Assembly: GCA_963753135.1 (NCBI GenBank) | Contig: CAVWBA010000026.1 | Span: forward strand, 245,552-309,551 | DNA length: 64,000 nucleotides | Reading direction: 5' to 3' | DNA from: Roseiarcus sp963753135 | GTDB taxonomy: Bacteria; Pseudomonadota; Alphaproteobacteria; Rhizobiales; Beijerinckiaceae | Shown: one piece after another, positions 1-8,972 of the stretch | How the letters are laid out: each line of letters starts with the position of its first letter | How positions within the stretch are numbered: the first letter of the stretch is position 1 | Notes under the pieces: model-generated | Told to the model about the DNA's origin: nothing | What the model saw: the letters and a program-made list of their open reading frames with translations, nothing else | Databases searched by the model: none | Position numbers and translations under genes: made by a program

Positions 1-729
1 GGGCAGGGGCGAGGCGCCGCCCAGCACGCCGATCGCGTCAAGCCGCCTCTCGAGCGTGGCCGGATCGATTGCCCCGCCGAGGATGAGGACGGAGCCAAGC
101 GCCCGCCAGCCGCCAAGCGGGCCGCCGCTTCCGTCAAAATCCTCTCCCGTGAACGTCGAGCGGTCCTCTGCCAGCGTCCGGCCGTCGGGCTTCCGAATCC
201 GACTGGCGGTATCGAGAGCCGCAAAGGGACGCGCCGCGCCAGACGGATCATGGACGGCGAAGCCCTCGGCGAGCAGCGCGCGCGCGCCGGGGTGGATCAC
301 GCATTCGGTCTCGACATTGAGCGCCGTATCGGGAAAGAGCACATAAGGATCGGTCGTGAGGGCAAGCAGTGATTCCGGATGGACGACGAGGCGCGTCGTC
401 ATCCGGATGCGATTGCCGGTCGAGCGATGCACCACGGTCGCGGCCTGGCTCGTCACGTGTGCGGCTGAGCCCGGACGCGTTTCCACGGCGAGGCCGAGCC
501 TGTCGCCCCGATAGAGGCCGCCCGAGGCCGATTGCAGGTAAAGCGTCGCAAGATCCGGCCGCGCGGCGTCGAGACGGTGCGGACGGGCGACATGAAATGG
601 GTAAGGCGCGAATTGCCTGAGCAGGAACGTCTTTCCCCCTCCGCGGGCAAAGACGAAATCGGCCTCCGTCACGCCGGCGCCCGCCCCGCTCAAGGCCTGA
701 ACAGCCTCGGCTCGCGGTCTCACATTCAT
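1..729 (-). CDS. ureD: Urease accessory protein UreD (3' end outside window)
   Basis: UreD/UreH is the scaffold that works with UreF and UreG to deliver nickel to apo-urease in the cytoplasm. The frame is open for 243 codons from the ATG at 729 to the window edge, so the C-terminus is missing. Family signatures are visible around residues 43-100: YPFHVARPHRLD, then a LYLQSASGGLYRGD block, then AHVTSQAATVVHRS. The ATG overlaps the ureG stop codon by four bases (ATGA), which indicates translational coupling. The frame is easily missed because it has no stop inside the window. Gene order E-F-AB-C-G-D differs from the common D-A-B-C-E-F-G order. Confidence 0.93.
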   Translation of the reverse strand, partial: MNVRPRAEAVQALSGAGAGVTEADFVFARGGGKTFLLRQFAPYPFHVARPHRLDAARPDLATLYLQSASGGLYRGDRLGLAVETRPGSAAHVTSQAATVVHRSTGNRIRMTTRLVVHPESLLALTTDPYVLFPDTALNVETECVIHPGARALLAEGFAVHDPSGAARPFAALDTASRIRKPDGRTLAEDRSTFTGEDFDGSGGPLGGWRALGSVLILGGAIDPATLERRLDAIGVLGGASPLP

Positions 730-1373
730 GCGCTGAACAGCACCGCCGCGGCGATCGCGTCCGCGACAGCCTCCACCGCCTCGCCGCGCATCAGGCTCGT
801 CGCGATCACAGGGTGGCCGTCACGCACCGCCCGGGCCTCCGCCAGCATCCGCTGAAGGTCCACCCCGACATGGGGCGCAAGATCGGTCTTGTTGACGACG
901 AGAAGATCGCTGCGGATCACGCCGGGTCCGCGCTTGCGCGGAATGTCGCCGCCGCCGGCGACGTCGATGACGAAAATCCACCAGTCCACGAGGTCGAGCG
1001 AGAAGGTCGAGGCGAGATTGTCGCCGCCGGACTCGAACAGGATGAGATCGATACCCGGAAAAGCGGCTTCGAGTTCGTCGCCCGCGGCGATGTTGAGCGT
1101 TGGGTCCTCGCGGATGACCGTATGCGGACAGGCGCCGGCCTCAACCGCCGCGACCCGGGCCGGATCGATAAGGCCCGAGCGACGGATGCGCTCGGCGTCC
1201 TCGCGGGTGACGAGATCGTTGGTGACGACGGCAAGGTCGATTCCCCGACCCTTGAAGATTGGTATCAGCTTTTCGATCAGCGCGGTCTTTCCCGAACCGA
1301 CCGGACCGCCGATGCCCACGCGCGCGGCGGCGCGCGCCTTTGGAGAAGAAGCGCCCGCGGCTCCCGCCTTCAT
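726..1373 (-). CDS. ureG: Urease accessory GTPase UreG
   Basis: UreG is the SIMIBI-class GTPase that powers nickel insertion into urease. The 215-residue protein has the P-loop GGPVGSGKT at residues 22-30, the nickel-binding Cys-Pro-His motif (GACPHTVIRED) near residue 80, the LILFESGGDNLA segment and a guanine-specificity NKTD motif. Length matches the family. Its ATG overlaps the ureC stop by four bases, and its own stop overlaps the ureD start, so the three genes are tightly coupled. There is no His-rich N-terminal nickel store such as some UreG/HypB proteins carry. Confidence 0.97.
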   Translation of the reverse strand: MKAGAAGASSPKARAAARVGIGGPVGSGKTALIEKLIPIFKGRGIDLAVVTNDLVTREDAERIRRSGLIDPARVAAVEAGACPHTVIREDPTLNIAAGDELEAAFPGIDLILFESGGDNLASTFSLDLVDWWIFVIDVAGGGDIPRKRGPGVIRSDLLVVNKTDLAPHVGVDLQRMLAEARAVRDGHPVIATSLMRGEAVEAVADAIAAAVLFSA

Positions 1374-3082
1374 CGCAGCATGTACCTTTGCGCGAGGGGA
1401 AGACGGACGGACGGCTCGCAGGTCGCAAGGGCGCCGTCGACGAAGACCTCGAAGGTCTGCGGATCGACCCTTATGTCAGGACAAGCGTCGTTCCACAGCA
1501 TGTCGGACTTCCGGAGCGTGCGCGCGCCGCGCGCGGGCACTAGCGCCTTGGAAAGGCCGAGCGCGGCGCCGAGATCGCGATTAAGCGCAAGCGGATGGAC
1601 GAAGCAGGCGGAGAGCGCCGCGGGGGCGCGGCCGAAAGCGCCCCATTGCGGGCGCATGAGGATCGGCTCGCAGGTCATGAGGGACGCCGCCGAATCGCCC
1701 ATCGCGCCCCAGGCGATGAAGCCGCCCTTGACGACAAGTTCGGGCTTAATGCCGAAGAAGGCGGGCCGCCAGACGACGATGTCGGCGAGCTTGCCATCCT
1801 CCAGCGAGCCGATGTGCTCGGCGACGCCGAAGGTCTTCGCGGCGTTGATCGTATATTTCGCGATATAGCGGCGGATGCGGGCGTTGTCGCCGCGATGGGG
1901 CTGTTCCTCGGGCAAAGGGCCGCGCTGATCCTTCATCTTTGACGCGAGCTGCCAGGTTCGGCAGATCACCTCGTGAATACGGCCCATGCCCTGGCTGTCC
2001 GAGCCCAGCATCGAGATGGCGCCGATGTCGTGCAGCACGTCCTCGGCCGCGATGGTCTGCGCGCGGATGCGGCTCTCGGCGAAGGCGACATCCTCGGGGA
2101 TCGCCGGATTGAGGTGATGGCACACCATCGTCATGTCGAGATGTTCGTCGAACGTGTTGACGGTGTACGGATTGGTGGGGTTGGTCGATGAAGGCAGGCA
2201 GTTGGCGATCCCGGCGACCCGGATGATGTCGGGCGCGTGCCCGCCGCCGGCGCCTTCGGTGTGATACATGTGAATCGTGCGGTCGCCGATGGCGGCGAGC
2301 GTGTCCTCAACGAAACCGGACTCGTTCAGCGTATCGGTGTGGATCTGCACCTGGAAGTCGAGGGCGTCCGCGACCCTGAGGCAAGCGTCCACGGTCGCGG
2401 GCATCGAGCCCCAGTCCTCGTGGATCTTGAGGCCGAGGCATCCCGTCTCCATCTGCTCGACGAGGGAAGCGGGTTTGTGCGAGTTCCCACGCCCGAGAAA
2501 GCCGAAATTGATCGGCCAGGCTTCGGCCGCTTGCAGCATCTTGCCGACGTTGAAGGGGCCGCCGGAATCGATGCCGACCGTGATCGGTCCAAGCGAGCCG
2601 CCGATCATCGTGGTGATTCCCGATGCGATGGCGTGCTCGCACAGGCCCGCCGAATCGAAATGGACATGCACGTCGATAGCCCCCGCAGTGGCGATAAGGC
2701 CCTCGCAATCGCGCACCGTCGTCGCCTGCGAGACGATGAGGCGCGGATCGACGCCGTCCATGATCGCCGGATTGCCGGCCTTGCCCAAGCCGACGATGCG
2801 CCCGTCCTTCACGCCGAGATCGCCCTTCACGATCCCGAGCACAGCGTCGATCACGACGACGTTGCAGAGCAGGAGATCGAGCGCCCCCTGCTTGCTGGTG
2901 ACGCCCGCGGCGAGTCCCGCGCCGTCGCGAAGAGTCTTGCCGCCGCCATGCAGGCATTCGTCGCCGTAAACCGCATGGTCCTTCTCGACGACGGCGATCA
3001 GCGAGGTATCTGCGAGACGGAAGCCGTCGCCGACCGTCGGCCCATAAAGCTCCGCATAGGCGCGGCGGGAAATCGCAGCCAT
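1370..3082 (-). CDS. ureC: Urease alpha (catalytic) subunit UreC
   Basis: UreC carries the di-nickel site that hydrolyses urea to ammonia and carbamate. The protein has 570 residues, the usual length. All expected active-site residues are present: His139 and His141 (DVHVHF), the carbamylated Lys219 (GLKIHEDWG), His248 (QIHTDTLNES), His274 (MYHTEGAGGGH), the mobile-flap Cys321-His (MVCHHL) and Asp362 (GSDSQGMGR). Several segments differ from textbook ureases, for example GSDSQGMGRIHEV and ASLMTCEPILMRPQWG, so this is a divergent lineage. The ATG starts four bases after the corrected ureAB stop codon. Confidence 0.97.
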   Translation of the reverse strand: MAAISRRAYAELYGPTVGDGFRLADTSLIAVVEKDHAVYGDECLHGGGKTLRDGAGLAAGVTSKQGALDLLLCNVVVIDAVLGIVKGDLGVKDGRIVGLGKAGNPAIMDGVDPRLIVSQATTVRDCEGLIATAGAIDVHVHFDSAGLCEHAIASGITTMIGGSLGPITVGIDSGGPFNVGKMLQAAEAWPINFGFLGRGNSHKPASLVEQMETGCLGLKIHEDWGSMPATVDACLRVADALDFQVQIHTDTLNESGFVEDTLAAIGDRTIHMYHTEGAGGGHAPDIIRVAGIANCLPSSTNPTNPYTVNTFDEHLDMTMVCHHLNPAIPEDVAFAESRIRAQTIAAEDVLHDIGAISMLGSDSQGMGRIHEVICRTWQLASKMKDQRGPLPEEQPHRGDNARIRRYIAKYTINAAKTFGVAEHIGSLEDGKLADIVVWRPAFFGIKPELVVKGGFIAWGAMGDSAASLMTCEPILMRPQWGAFGRAPAALSACFVHPLALNRDLGAALGLSKALVPARGARTLRKSDMLWNDACPDIRVDPQTFEVFVDGALATCEPSVRLPLAQRYMLR

Positions 3083-3086
3083 CGCG

Positions 3087-3786
3087 TCACGCTCCCTTGA
3101 AGCCGGCGGCCCGGGCGCGGGCGAGCGCCGCCTCGCGGGCGCCCTCCGACTCGGTCGCGTCCTTCGCTGAGGCCGTGGAAACCCGTGACTTCGCGCCGGC
3201 CGCCATAAGCAACGAGCGTGACCTCCTTCGTCTGGCCCGGCTCGAAGCGCACCGCCGTGCCGGCGGGAATGTCCAGACGGAAGCCGAACGCTGCCGAGCG
3301 GTCGAACTCGAGCGCCTTGTTGACCTCGAAGAAGTGATAGTGCGAGCCGATTTGCACCGGCCTGTCCCCTGTGTTGACGACGCTGAGCGTCACGGGCGGG
3401 CGCCCGGCGTTGAGCGCGATGTCGTCGTCCGGCACGACGACGAGCTCGCCGGGATGCAACGCATCCGCCGCGCCGCCCTCGATCGGGCGAATCGGCTCAT
3501 GCAACGTGACCAGCTTCGTGCCGTCCGGGAAGACGCATTCGACCTGGAGCATCGGGATCATCGCCGACACCCCGGGCATCACGTCCTCCTCGGTGAGAAT
3601 GGTCGATCCGAAGCTCATCATCTCGGCCACCGAGCGTCCGTCGCGCGCGCCCTCGAGAATCTCGTCCACGATAAGCGCGACGGTCTCTGGGTGATTGAGC
3701 TTCAGTCCGCGCGCGCGCCTTTTGCGCGCGAGCTCAGCGGCGGTGAAAACGGTCAGCCGCTCCATCTCGGTCGGAGTCAAAAGCAT
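3087..3786 (-). CDS. ureAB: Fused urease gamma-beta subunit UreAB (frameshift near the 3' end)
   Basis: One reading frame holds the gamma subunit (UreA, about residues 1-100, starting MLLTPTEMERLTVFTAAELA) followed by the beta subunit (UreB, with HPGELVVVPDDDIALNAGRP and a VQIGSHYHFFEVNKAL core). Such A-B fusions are known in Helicobacter and some other bacteria. The start at 3786 was chosen because UreA homology begins there and a GAGGCGG Shine-Dalgarno lies upstream. After GFHGLS (about 3170) the frame leaves the family. A one-base shift restores a Lys/Ala-rich tail ending AARAAGFKGA with TGA at 3089-3087, just before ureC. The shift is therefore probably a one-base sequence error. Confidence 0.9.
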
Positions 3787-3796
3787 CGGGGCCGCC

Positions 3797-4471
3797 TCAA
3801 TTCGCGAACAGACGCAGGTCGGCGCGAGCATGCCGCGCAGAGACGATGTCAAGCCAGGGCGTCGCGCTCGAAAGGACGATGGGCCCGGCGGGATCGAGGG
3901 ACGCGCTGCCGAAGTCCTCGATCAGCGGCAAGCAAGCGGCGAGCGCGGCCTGAGCCTCCAGAACGCCCAGAGCGCCCAGGCGAACCGCCGCGTTGGCCAT
4001 CGCTGCGGCCGTCGAATAGCCGGAGACCGCAACAGCCTCCGCTTCGCCGAGCCCGCAGCGGCGCCAGATCCAGCCCTGCGCCACCGGAAGATGGCCGAGG
4101 CAGAGCCCTTGCGCGATCGCTTCGCTGAGTTCGCCCGCTCCCGGCGATCCGAGGCGCTGATGGGCTTTGAGAAGGGCGCGACCATTGCGGCGCGAACCGA
4201 GCCGCAGAGGCTCCGAAAGGGTCGCGGCCTCGTAAGCCGCGTCGACAGCGCCCAGGCGGCGAAGGCTCTCCGCATGGAAGGCGTAAAGGATCGCCGGCCG
4301 TTCGGCGTTCGCCCAGCGGCGGACGAGCGTCGCGCCGATCAGCGACGTCAATGCCGCGCGGTCGAGGACGCCAAGGGTCGCGACCGCCGCCTCGACGCCG
4401 TTCGAAAAGGCGAAGCCCCCGCTCGGGAAGGCGGTGTCGCTCTGCCAGAGAGCGCCAAGGAGCGCGCGCAT
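3797..4471 (-). CDS. ureF: Urease accessory protein UreF
   Basis: UreF bridges UreD and UreG and controls GTPase activity during urease maturation. The 224-residue product has the typical N-terminal DTAFPSGGFAFSNGVEAA segment and the all-helical Ala/Leu-rich body of the family, with LCLGHLPVAQGWIWR in the middle. The start follows the ureE stop by 8 bases and the stop lies 10 bases before ureAB, so it belongs to the urease operon. Length and composition are normal. Nothing suggests inactivation. Confidence 0.93.
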   Translation of the reverse strand: MRALLGALWQSDTAFPSGGFAFSNGVEAAVATLGVLDRAALTSLIGATLVRRWANAERPAILYAFHAESLRRLGAVDAAYEAATLSEPLRLGSRRNGRALLKAHQRLGSPGAGELSEAIAQGLCLGHLPVAQGWIWRRCGLGEAEAVAVSGYSTAAAMANAAVRLGALGVLEAQAALAACLPLIEDFGSASLDPAGPIVLSSATPWLDIVSARHARADLRLFAN

Positions 4472-4479
4472 GAGCGAGC

Positions 4480-4935
4480 CTAATCGGACGAGAGAACCGA
4501 AGTCGCGACCCGCCGCCCCGCGACGAGCGCGCCCAGCCGCTCGAGATAATGATCGACCGGCGCCTCGAGCGCGACGAGCAGCGCCTCACCCTGGAAGCGC
4601 ACGCGCCAATGCAGGTTGCCGGCGTGATAGCCGAGCTCCACGGCGTCGGCGAGCGAGCGAGGCTCGATGCGCAGCCAGTGCTCCGTGTCGACGCGGACCA
4701 CGAGGGCGCGCTCGTCGTCGAGCAGGACCACCGCGCCGTCGAACAGTTTCTGGTCACGCGGCAGCGCGATCGCCACCTCTTCGCCGGCCTGGCTCGTCGC
4801 CTTGAACCGTCGCCTCGCAAGTTCGTCGGCGGGAAGCGTGAGCACGTCCACGCGGCCGTGATGCTCGAGATGGTGCAGCCGATCCGCGAGAGCGGGCTCG
4901 ACGCGGCTGCCCAGAACACGATCGACGAAGATCAT
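4480..4935 (-). CDS. ureE: Urease nickel metallochaperone UreE
   Basis: UreE binds Ni2+ and hands it to the UreD-F-G complex. The 151-residue protein has the peptide-binding N-terminal domain followed by the metal-binding domain with AVELGYHAGNLHW around residues 99-111, where the conserved interfacial His lies. It lacks the histidine-rich C-terminal tail seen in Klebsiella UreE, as is common in alphaproteobacteria. It is the first urease gene in the operon, 41 bases after the upstream alpha/beta hydrolase gene, so the urease genes are probably read from the upstream amide promoter. Confidence 0.92.
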   Translation of the reverse strand: MIFVDRVLGSRVEPALADRLHHLEHHGRVDVLTLPADELARRRFKATSQAGEEVAIALPRDQKLFDGAVVLLDDERALVVRVDTEHWLRIEPRSLADAVELGYHAGNLHWRVRFQGEALLVALEAPVDHYLERLGALVAGRRVATSVLSSD

Positions 4936-4976
4936 CGCGGTCTTTCCAGAAGAGAGAGCCGGGAAGGCTCGCCTCG

Positions 4977-5996
4977 CTATGAGGCGAGCAACTCCTTGAT
5001 CTTGGAGTCGAGGAAGGCGACGTCGTCAGGATTGGTGCCTGGACCGCCCGCGAAATGGCCCCAGACCGACGGAAGCGGGATCAACTTCGCATGGGGCATG
5101 TGGGCGACCTCGTATTCGCTGTCCGCGACGGGGAAGTAGAGATCGGTCTCGCCGGGCATGACATAGGTCTTGGCCTTGATGGCCGCGAGCGCCTTGTCGA
5201 AGTCGCCGTTGTAGAGCTCGTTGTCGCTGATGTCGCCGTGCTGCCAGGTCCACAGCATGGTAAGGAGATTGTTGGCGTCCTTGGGCAGGAAAAACCCTTC
5301 CCAGAACCCAATGAGGAAATCCTCCAGCGAGGAATAGCCCATGCGGTTCAGATCGAGCTTCTGCCGGTAGAAGGTCTGGGAAAATCCCCAACCTGCATAG
5401 ACGCGGGCCGCCGCGCGAAGGCCCTTGCTCGGCTTCTCGTCGTACCAGCCTTCCTTGAAGGCCGCATCTGCGGTGAGCGCCGCCTTCACGCCCTCGAGAA
5501 ACACGAAATTGTGCCGCGAGCATTTGGCCGAGCCGCAGAAGGGAAGCAGAAGGTCCATCATGTCGGGGTACAAGGCGCCCCAGTGAAACGTCTGCAACGC
5601 GCCCATTGACCAGCCAAGCACGAGCCGGATGCGCCGGACGCCGAAAAGTTCCGTAACGAGCTTGTGCTGCGCGCGGACGTTGTCATAGGCCGTCACCAGC
5701 GGGAAACGCGCCTTGTTATAGGGCTCTGGAGTGTTGCTGGGCGACGAGGACAGGCCATTGCCCAGCATGTTCGGTATGACGATGAAGTATTTGGCCGGGT
5801 CGAGCGCCAGGCCTTCGCCGACGAGCCACTCATTGTCGTAATGCTGGCCGGAATACCAGGTCGGGTAGACGATTACGTTGCTCTTATCCGCGTTCAACGT
5901 TCCAAATGTCTTGTAGGCGAGTTTGCAGTCGCGGAGCGTCGCGCCCCTCTGCAGCTTAAGGTCGCCAAGATCATAGATTTTGTAGTCGACAGTCAT
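4977..5996 (-). CDS. Alpha/beta hydrolase, homoserine O-acetyltransferase (MetX)-like
   Basis: The 339-residue protein belongs to the alpha/beta-hydrolase fold family that includes MetX. The nucleophile elbow GWSMGALQ is near residue 147, an Asp-containing PGETDLYFP strand is near residue 284, and the catalytic His is in VWGHFAGG near residue 315. A YPTWYSGQHYDNEW segment precedes the oxyanion region, as in MetX-like proteins. Between an amidase gene (9 bases upstream) and ureE, a role in methionine synthesis is unlikely. An amide-, ester- or thioester-hydrolysing job in the same catabolic operon is more plausible. The substrate cannot be read from the sequence. Confidence 0.8.
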   Translation of the reverse strand: MTVDYKIYDLGDLKLQRGATLRDCKLAYKTFGTLNADKSNVIVYPTWYSGQHYDNEWLVGEGLALDPAKYFIVIPNMLGNGLSSSPSNTPEPYNKARFPLVTAYDNVRAQHKLVTELFGVRRIRLVLGWSMGALQTFHWGALYPDMMDLLLPFCGSAKCSRHNFVFLEGVKAALTADAAFKEGWYDEKPSKGLRAAARVYAGWGFSQTFYRQKLDLNRMGYSSLEDFLIGFWEGFFLPKDANNLLTMLWTWQHGDISDNELYNGDFDKALAAIKAKTYVMPGETDLYFPVADSEYEVAHMPHAKLIPLPSVWGHFAGGPGTNPDDVAFLDSKIKELLAS

Positions 5997-6005
5997 CTTT
6001 CTCTC

Positions 6006-7496
6006 TCAAGGTTGCCGCCGTCGGCGGGTTCCGGCCAATACGGGGGTCATGCGCTCAGGACGGGTGGCTTGCGCTAGAATCGATGGCCGCGCCTTTTCGA
6101 AACAGGCGGAAGCCTTAAGCACCAGCGCATCGTCGAGATGTCGTCCAACTATCTGCAGGCCGATCGGCAGGCCGTCTGCCGTGAATCCCGCAGGAATTGA
6201 GGCGGCGGGCTGGCCGGTCATGTTGAGCGGGAAAGTGAAGGCCAGCCATTGTGTCGGCGCGACCATGCGGCCGTCGATCTTTTCCGGTCCCTGAATGTCG
6301 AGCGCGAAGGGCGGAACCGCGAGCGTCGGCGTCAGCAGCAGGTCGTAGTTCTGCATGAATCGCCACATCTTGTTGTTGACCGCCTTGCGCGTCATGAGCG
6401 CGTCGGTGAACTCCTCCGCGGTCCAGGGCCGCATCAGAAAGGCGACGAGATGCGGAGACATCCTGTCTCCATACTGCTCGACCATCCTGCGCATGCCGCG
6501 AAGGTCAGTCTCCGCCGCAACGAGTCCCCAGAAGGCGCTGAAGGGATCGGCCCAGCCCGGATGCGCCTCTTCGACGATGCAACCGAGATCCGTCTCGAAG
6601 ACCTTCGCCGCGCTTGTCACGACCTCCCGCACCTTCGGGTCGACCGCCGCGTAGCCCCAGTCGACGCTCAAAGCGACCTTGAGCCCTTTGAGATCGCCTT
6701 CGGTCGTCTTTCGCCAGTCGTACGGGGCGGCCGGCAGGCTGAAGCGGTCGCGCGGATCGGGGCCTGCGATCACCGACATCATGAGCGCGGCGTCGTTGAC
6801 GGTGCGGCTCATCGGGCCGATGTGCTCAAGACTCTCCCAGCTCGAGACGCCAGGGTAACGCTCGTCCTTGGTGCCCGGATAGAGGGGGACGCGTCCCATG
6901 GAGGCCTTGAGCCCGTAGACGCCGCTGTGGGCAGAGGGAATGCGGATCGAACCGCCGCCGTCGCTGCCGAGCGCGAATGGGCACATTCCCGAGGCGACAG
7001 CCGCGCCCGAGCCGGCGCTCGAGCCGCCCGGCGTGCGTTCGAGATTCCACGGATTGCGAGTTGTCTCGAAGACGGGATTGTGCCCGACGCCGCTGTAGCC
7101 GAATTCCGGCACGTTCGTCTTGCCAAGAATGACGCAACCCGCAGCCTTCAGCCGCTCGACCACCACGTCGTCTTCGTCGGGAATGAAGTCCTCGTAGGCG
7201 TAGGAACCCGAGACGGTCCTGATGCCCGCTGTGCAGATCAGATCCTTGATGCCGACGGGAACGCCAGCCAGGGGGCCGACGTCCTTTCCAGCGCGGATGT
7301 CGGAATTGATCTTGCGCGCGACCTCTCTCGCAAGGTCCGGGGTGGGCGTGCAGAAAGCATGAAGTTTCGGTTCGAGCGCTTCCATCCGCGCAAGATGCGC
7401 TTCCGTCACTTCGACCGCTGACAGCTTGCGGCTTTTGACACGGCCAGCGATCTCCACCGCCGTCAGGTCGCAAAGTTCGGTTGTGCCGGAAGACAT
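6006..7496 (-). CDS. Amidase-signature (AS) family amidase
   Basis: This 496-residue enzyme has the complete Ser-cisSer-Lys machinery of the amidase-signature family: catalytic Lys in GVPVGIKDLI, the Gly/Ser-rich TPGGSSAGSGAAVASG stretch, and the nucleophile region ALGSDGGGSIRIPSAHSGVYGLK. Such enzymes hydrolyse carboxamides to acid plus ammonia. The start MSSGTTELCDLTA at 7496 matches where family homology begins; longer upstream in-frame extensions are low-complexity Arg-rich and unlikely to be real. Its place between an NCS1 permease and the urease block suggests that the amide it cleaves enters through the neighbouring transporters. Confidence 0.9.
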   Translation of the reverse strand: MSSGTTELCDLTAVEIAGRVKSRKLSAVEVTEAHLARMEALEPKLHAFCTPTPDLAREVARKINSDIRAGKDVGPLAGVPVGIKDLICTAGIRTVSGSYAYEDFIPDEDDVVVERLKAAGCVILGKTNVPEFGYSGVGHNPVFETTRNPWNLERTPGGSSAGSGAAVASGMCPFALGSDGGGSIRIPSAHSGVYGLKASMGRVPLYPGTKDERYPGVSSWESLEHIGPMSRTVNDAALMMSVIAGPDPRDRFSLPAAPYDWRKTTEGDLKGLKVALSVDWGYAAVDPKVREVVTSAAKVFETDLGCIVEEAHPGWADPFSAFWGLVAAETDLRGMRRMVEQYGDRMSPHLVAFLMRPWTAEEFTDALMTRKAVNNKMWRFMQNYDLLLTPTLAVPPFALDIQGPEKIDGRMVAPTQWLAFTFPLNMTGQPAASIPAGFTADGLPIGLQIVGRHLDDALVLKASACFEKARPSILAQATRPERMTPVLAGTRRRRQP

Positions 7497-7554
7497 GGTT
7501 CGATCCTGTCGATGCAGGCTGGCGGCGGCCGCTTCCGGCCGCCATTGCCTGAAG

Positions 7555-8878
7555 CTACCGCGCAAGCGTGGGCGAGGTCTTCGGCGCGAAGGCCGAAAGC
7601 GCAAAGTAGACAACGCCGGCCACAACCGCGGCCGAGATCGCGGTGCAATATTCCGGCGCCAGCTTCTCGACCGCGAAGGCCACGATCGAGCCCGCCGCCC
7701 AGGCGACGAAGGCCATGGGACGCCATTCCTCCGTGGCCTGAACGCCCGCGCGCGTCAAATACTGATCGACAAGGACGATGGCGCCGATCGGCGGCACGAG
7801 GATGCCGAGAAGGGAGAGCCACTCGATGAAGAACGCCCAGACGTTCCCCGCGGCGATCGCAATACCTATCACGCCGAGGATGATCGCCATCAGGCGCATG
7901 TGCGTGCCGAGAATGCGCGACCAGCCCGTGGACGAATTGTAGAGGCAGTGCGAGCAGACTGAGCCCAGGTTCAAATACAGAAAGATGAACGCGAGCGCGC
8001 TCAGCCACCCGATACCGAGGTGGTTCATGTAGCCGAACATGTTGTCGGCCCCGAACGGATTGGCGTTCGGGACCGCGAGCGCCGCGGTCATGACGCCGCC
8101 GACCAGCATGGCGACCAGATTGGCGAAGGGAAACGCGCTAAAAGTCGCGATCCACGAATCCCCGCTCGTCTTCGCCCAGCGGTTGAAATCCGGGGTGACG
8201 GTCCCCGCATCCGCAAAGAGCGCGATCACAACAGTAAGGCCGACGCCCATCGACATCGTGGCGGTCCCGTTGGCGCCTGCGTAGTCCATGATGGATGACC
8301 ACGTCGTTGTCGAAGCGGAGTGGAACGCCACAAAGAGGCCAAGGATCACGAACAACGGGACCGACGCCAAGCCGATCCAGTGAAGGCCCCGCACGCCGAT
8401 GAAGGTGACCCCGATGTAAAGCAGGCCGGCGATGATCGTCATCAGCACGTAGTTCAGGCCGTAGGCGCTGCTGACCAGAGCGCCGGTAATGCCCGTCTGA
8501 ACGGCGTACCAGCCAAGCAGCAGCGTCGACAGCAAGCCCGAAGCGACGACGAACCCTTTGGTTCCAAACACGCGGCTCGCGATCAGCCCAAAGTTCATGC
8601 CTGACCGCGCACCGAGCAGGCCGAGGAGGCCGACATAGCCGAACATGATGAGGTTGCCGATCGACCATTGCGGCCAAGGCGCGTCGAAAGCCCATGCCCA
8701 GCACCAAAATCGACCCAGTCATCGCGCCCGTGATGATCATCGGAAACCCGATCCAGACCATCACGTTGGAAAAGAGGGTACGGCGCGCAGCCGGCGGGAC
8801 AGGCTTATGCTCGTATTCGTCGCCAAGAAGGTGGTCGACCTGTTCTTCAGCGTCTTCCAATGCGGTGTGCGGTGTCAT
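7555..8878 (-). CDS. NCS1-type (CodB-like) nucleobase/amide permease, one frameshift
   Basis: This is a multi-spanning cytosine/purine/allantoin (NCS1) transporter of about 440 residues. The N-terminus (MTPHTALEDAEEQVDHLL, then a first membrane segment with WIGFPMIITGAMTGSILVLGMGF) is in one frame. From about 8664 the protein continues in another frame (IGNLIMFGYVGLLGLLGARS) to a normal end. Total length is 3n+1, so one extra base explains the break, probably a sequence error. About 12 hydrophobic segments are visible. The lack of an assigned substrate and the operon context (amidases, urease) allow cytosine, allantoin, hydantoin or an amide as cargo. Confidence 0.85.
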
Positions 8879-8972
8879 CGTCGTGCTCCCATAGACGTTG
8901 CGTCTTGCGTCTCCTCGCGCTCCATCCCGTTTGTCGGTGTCCGCGGGCGTCTTTGCGCCCGCGGTCCACAGA

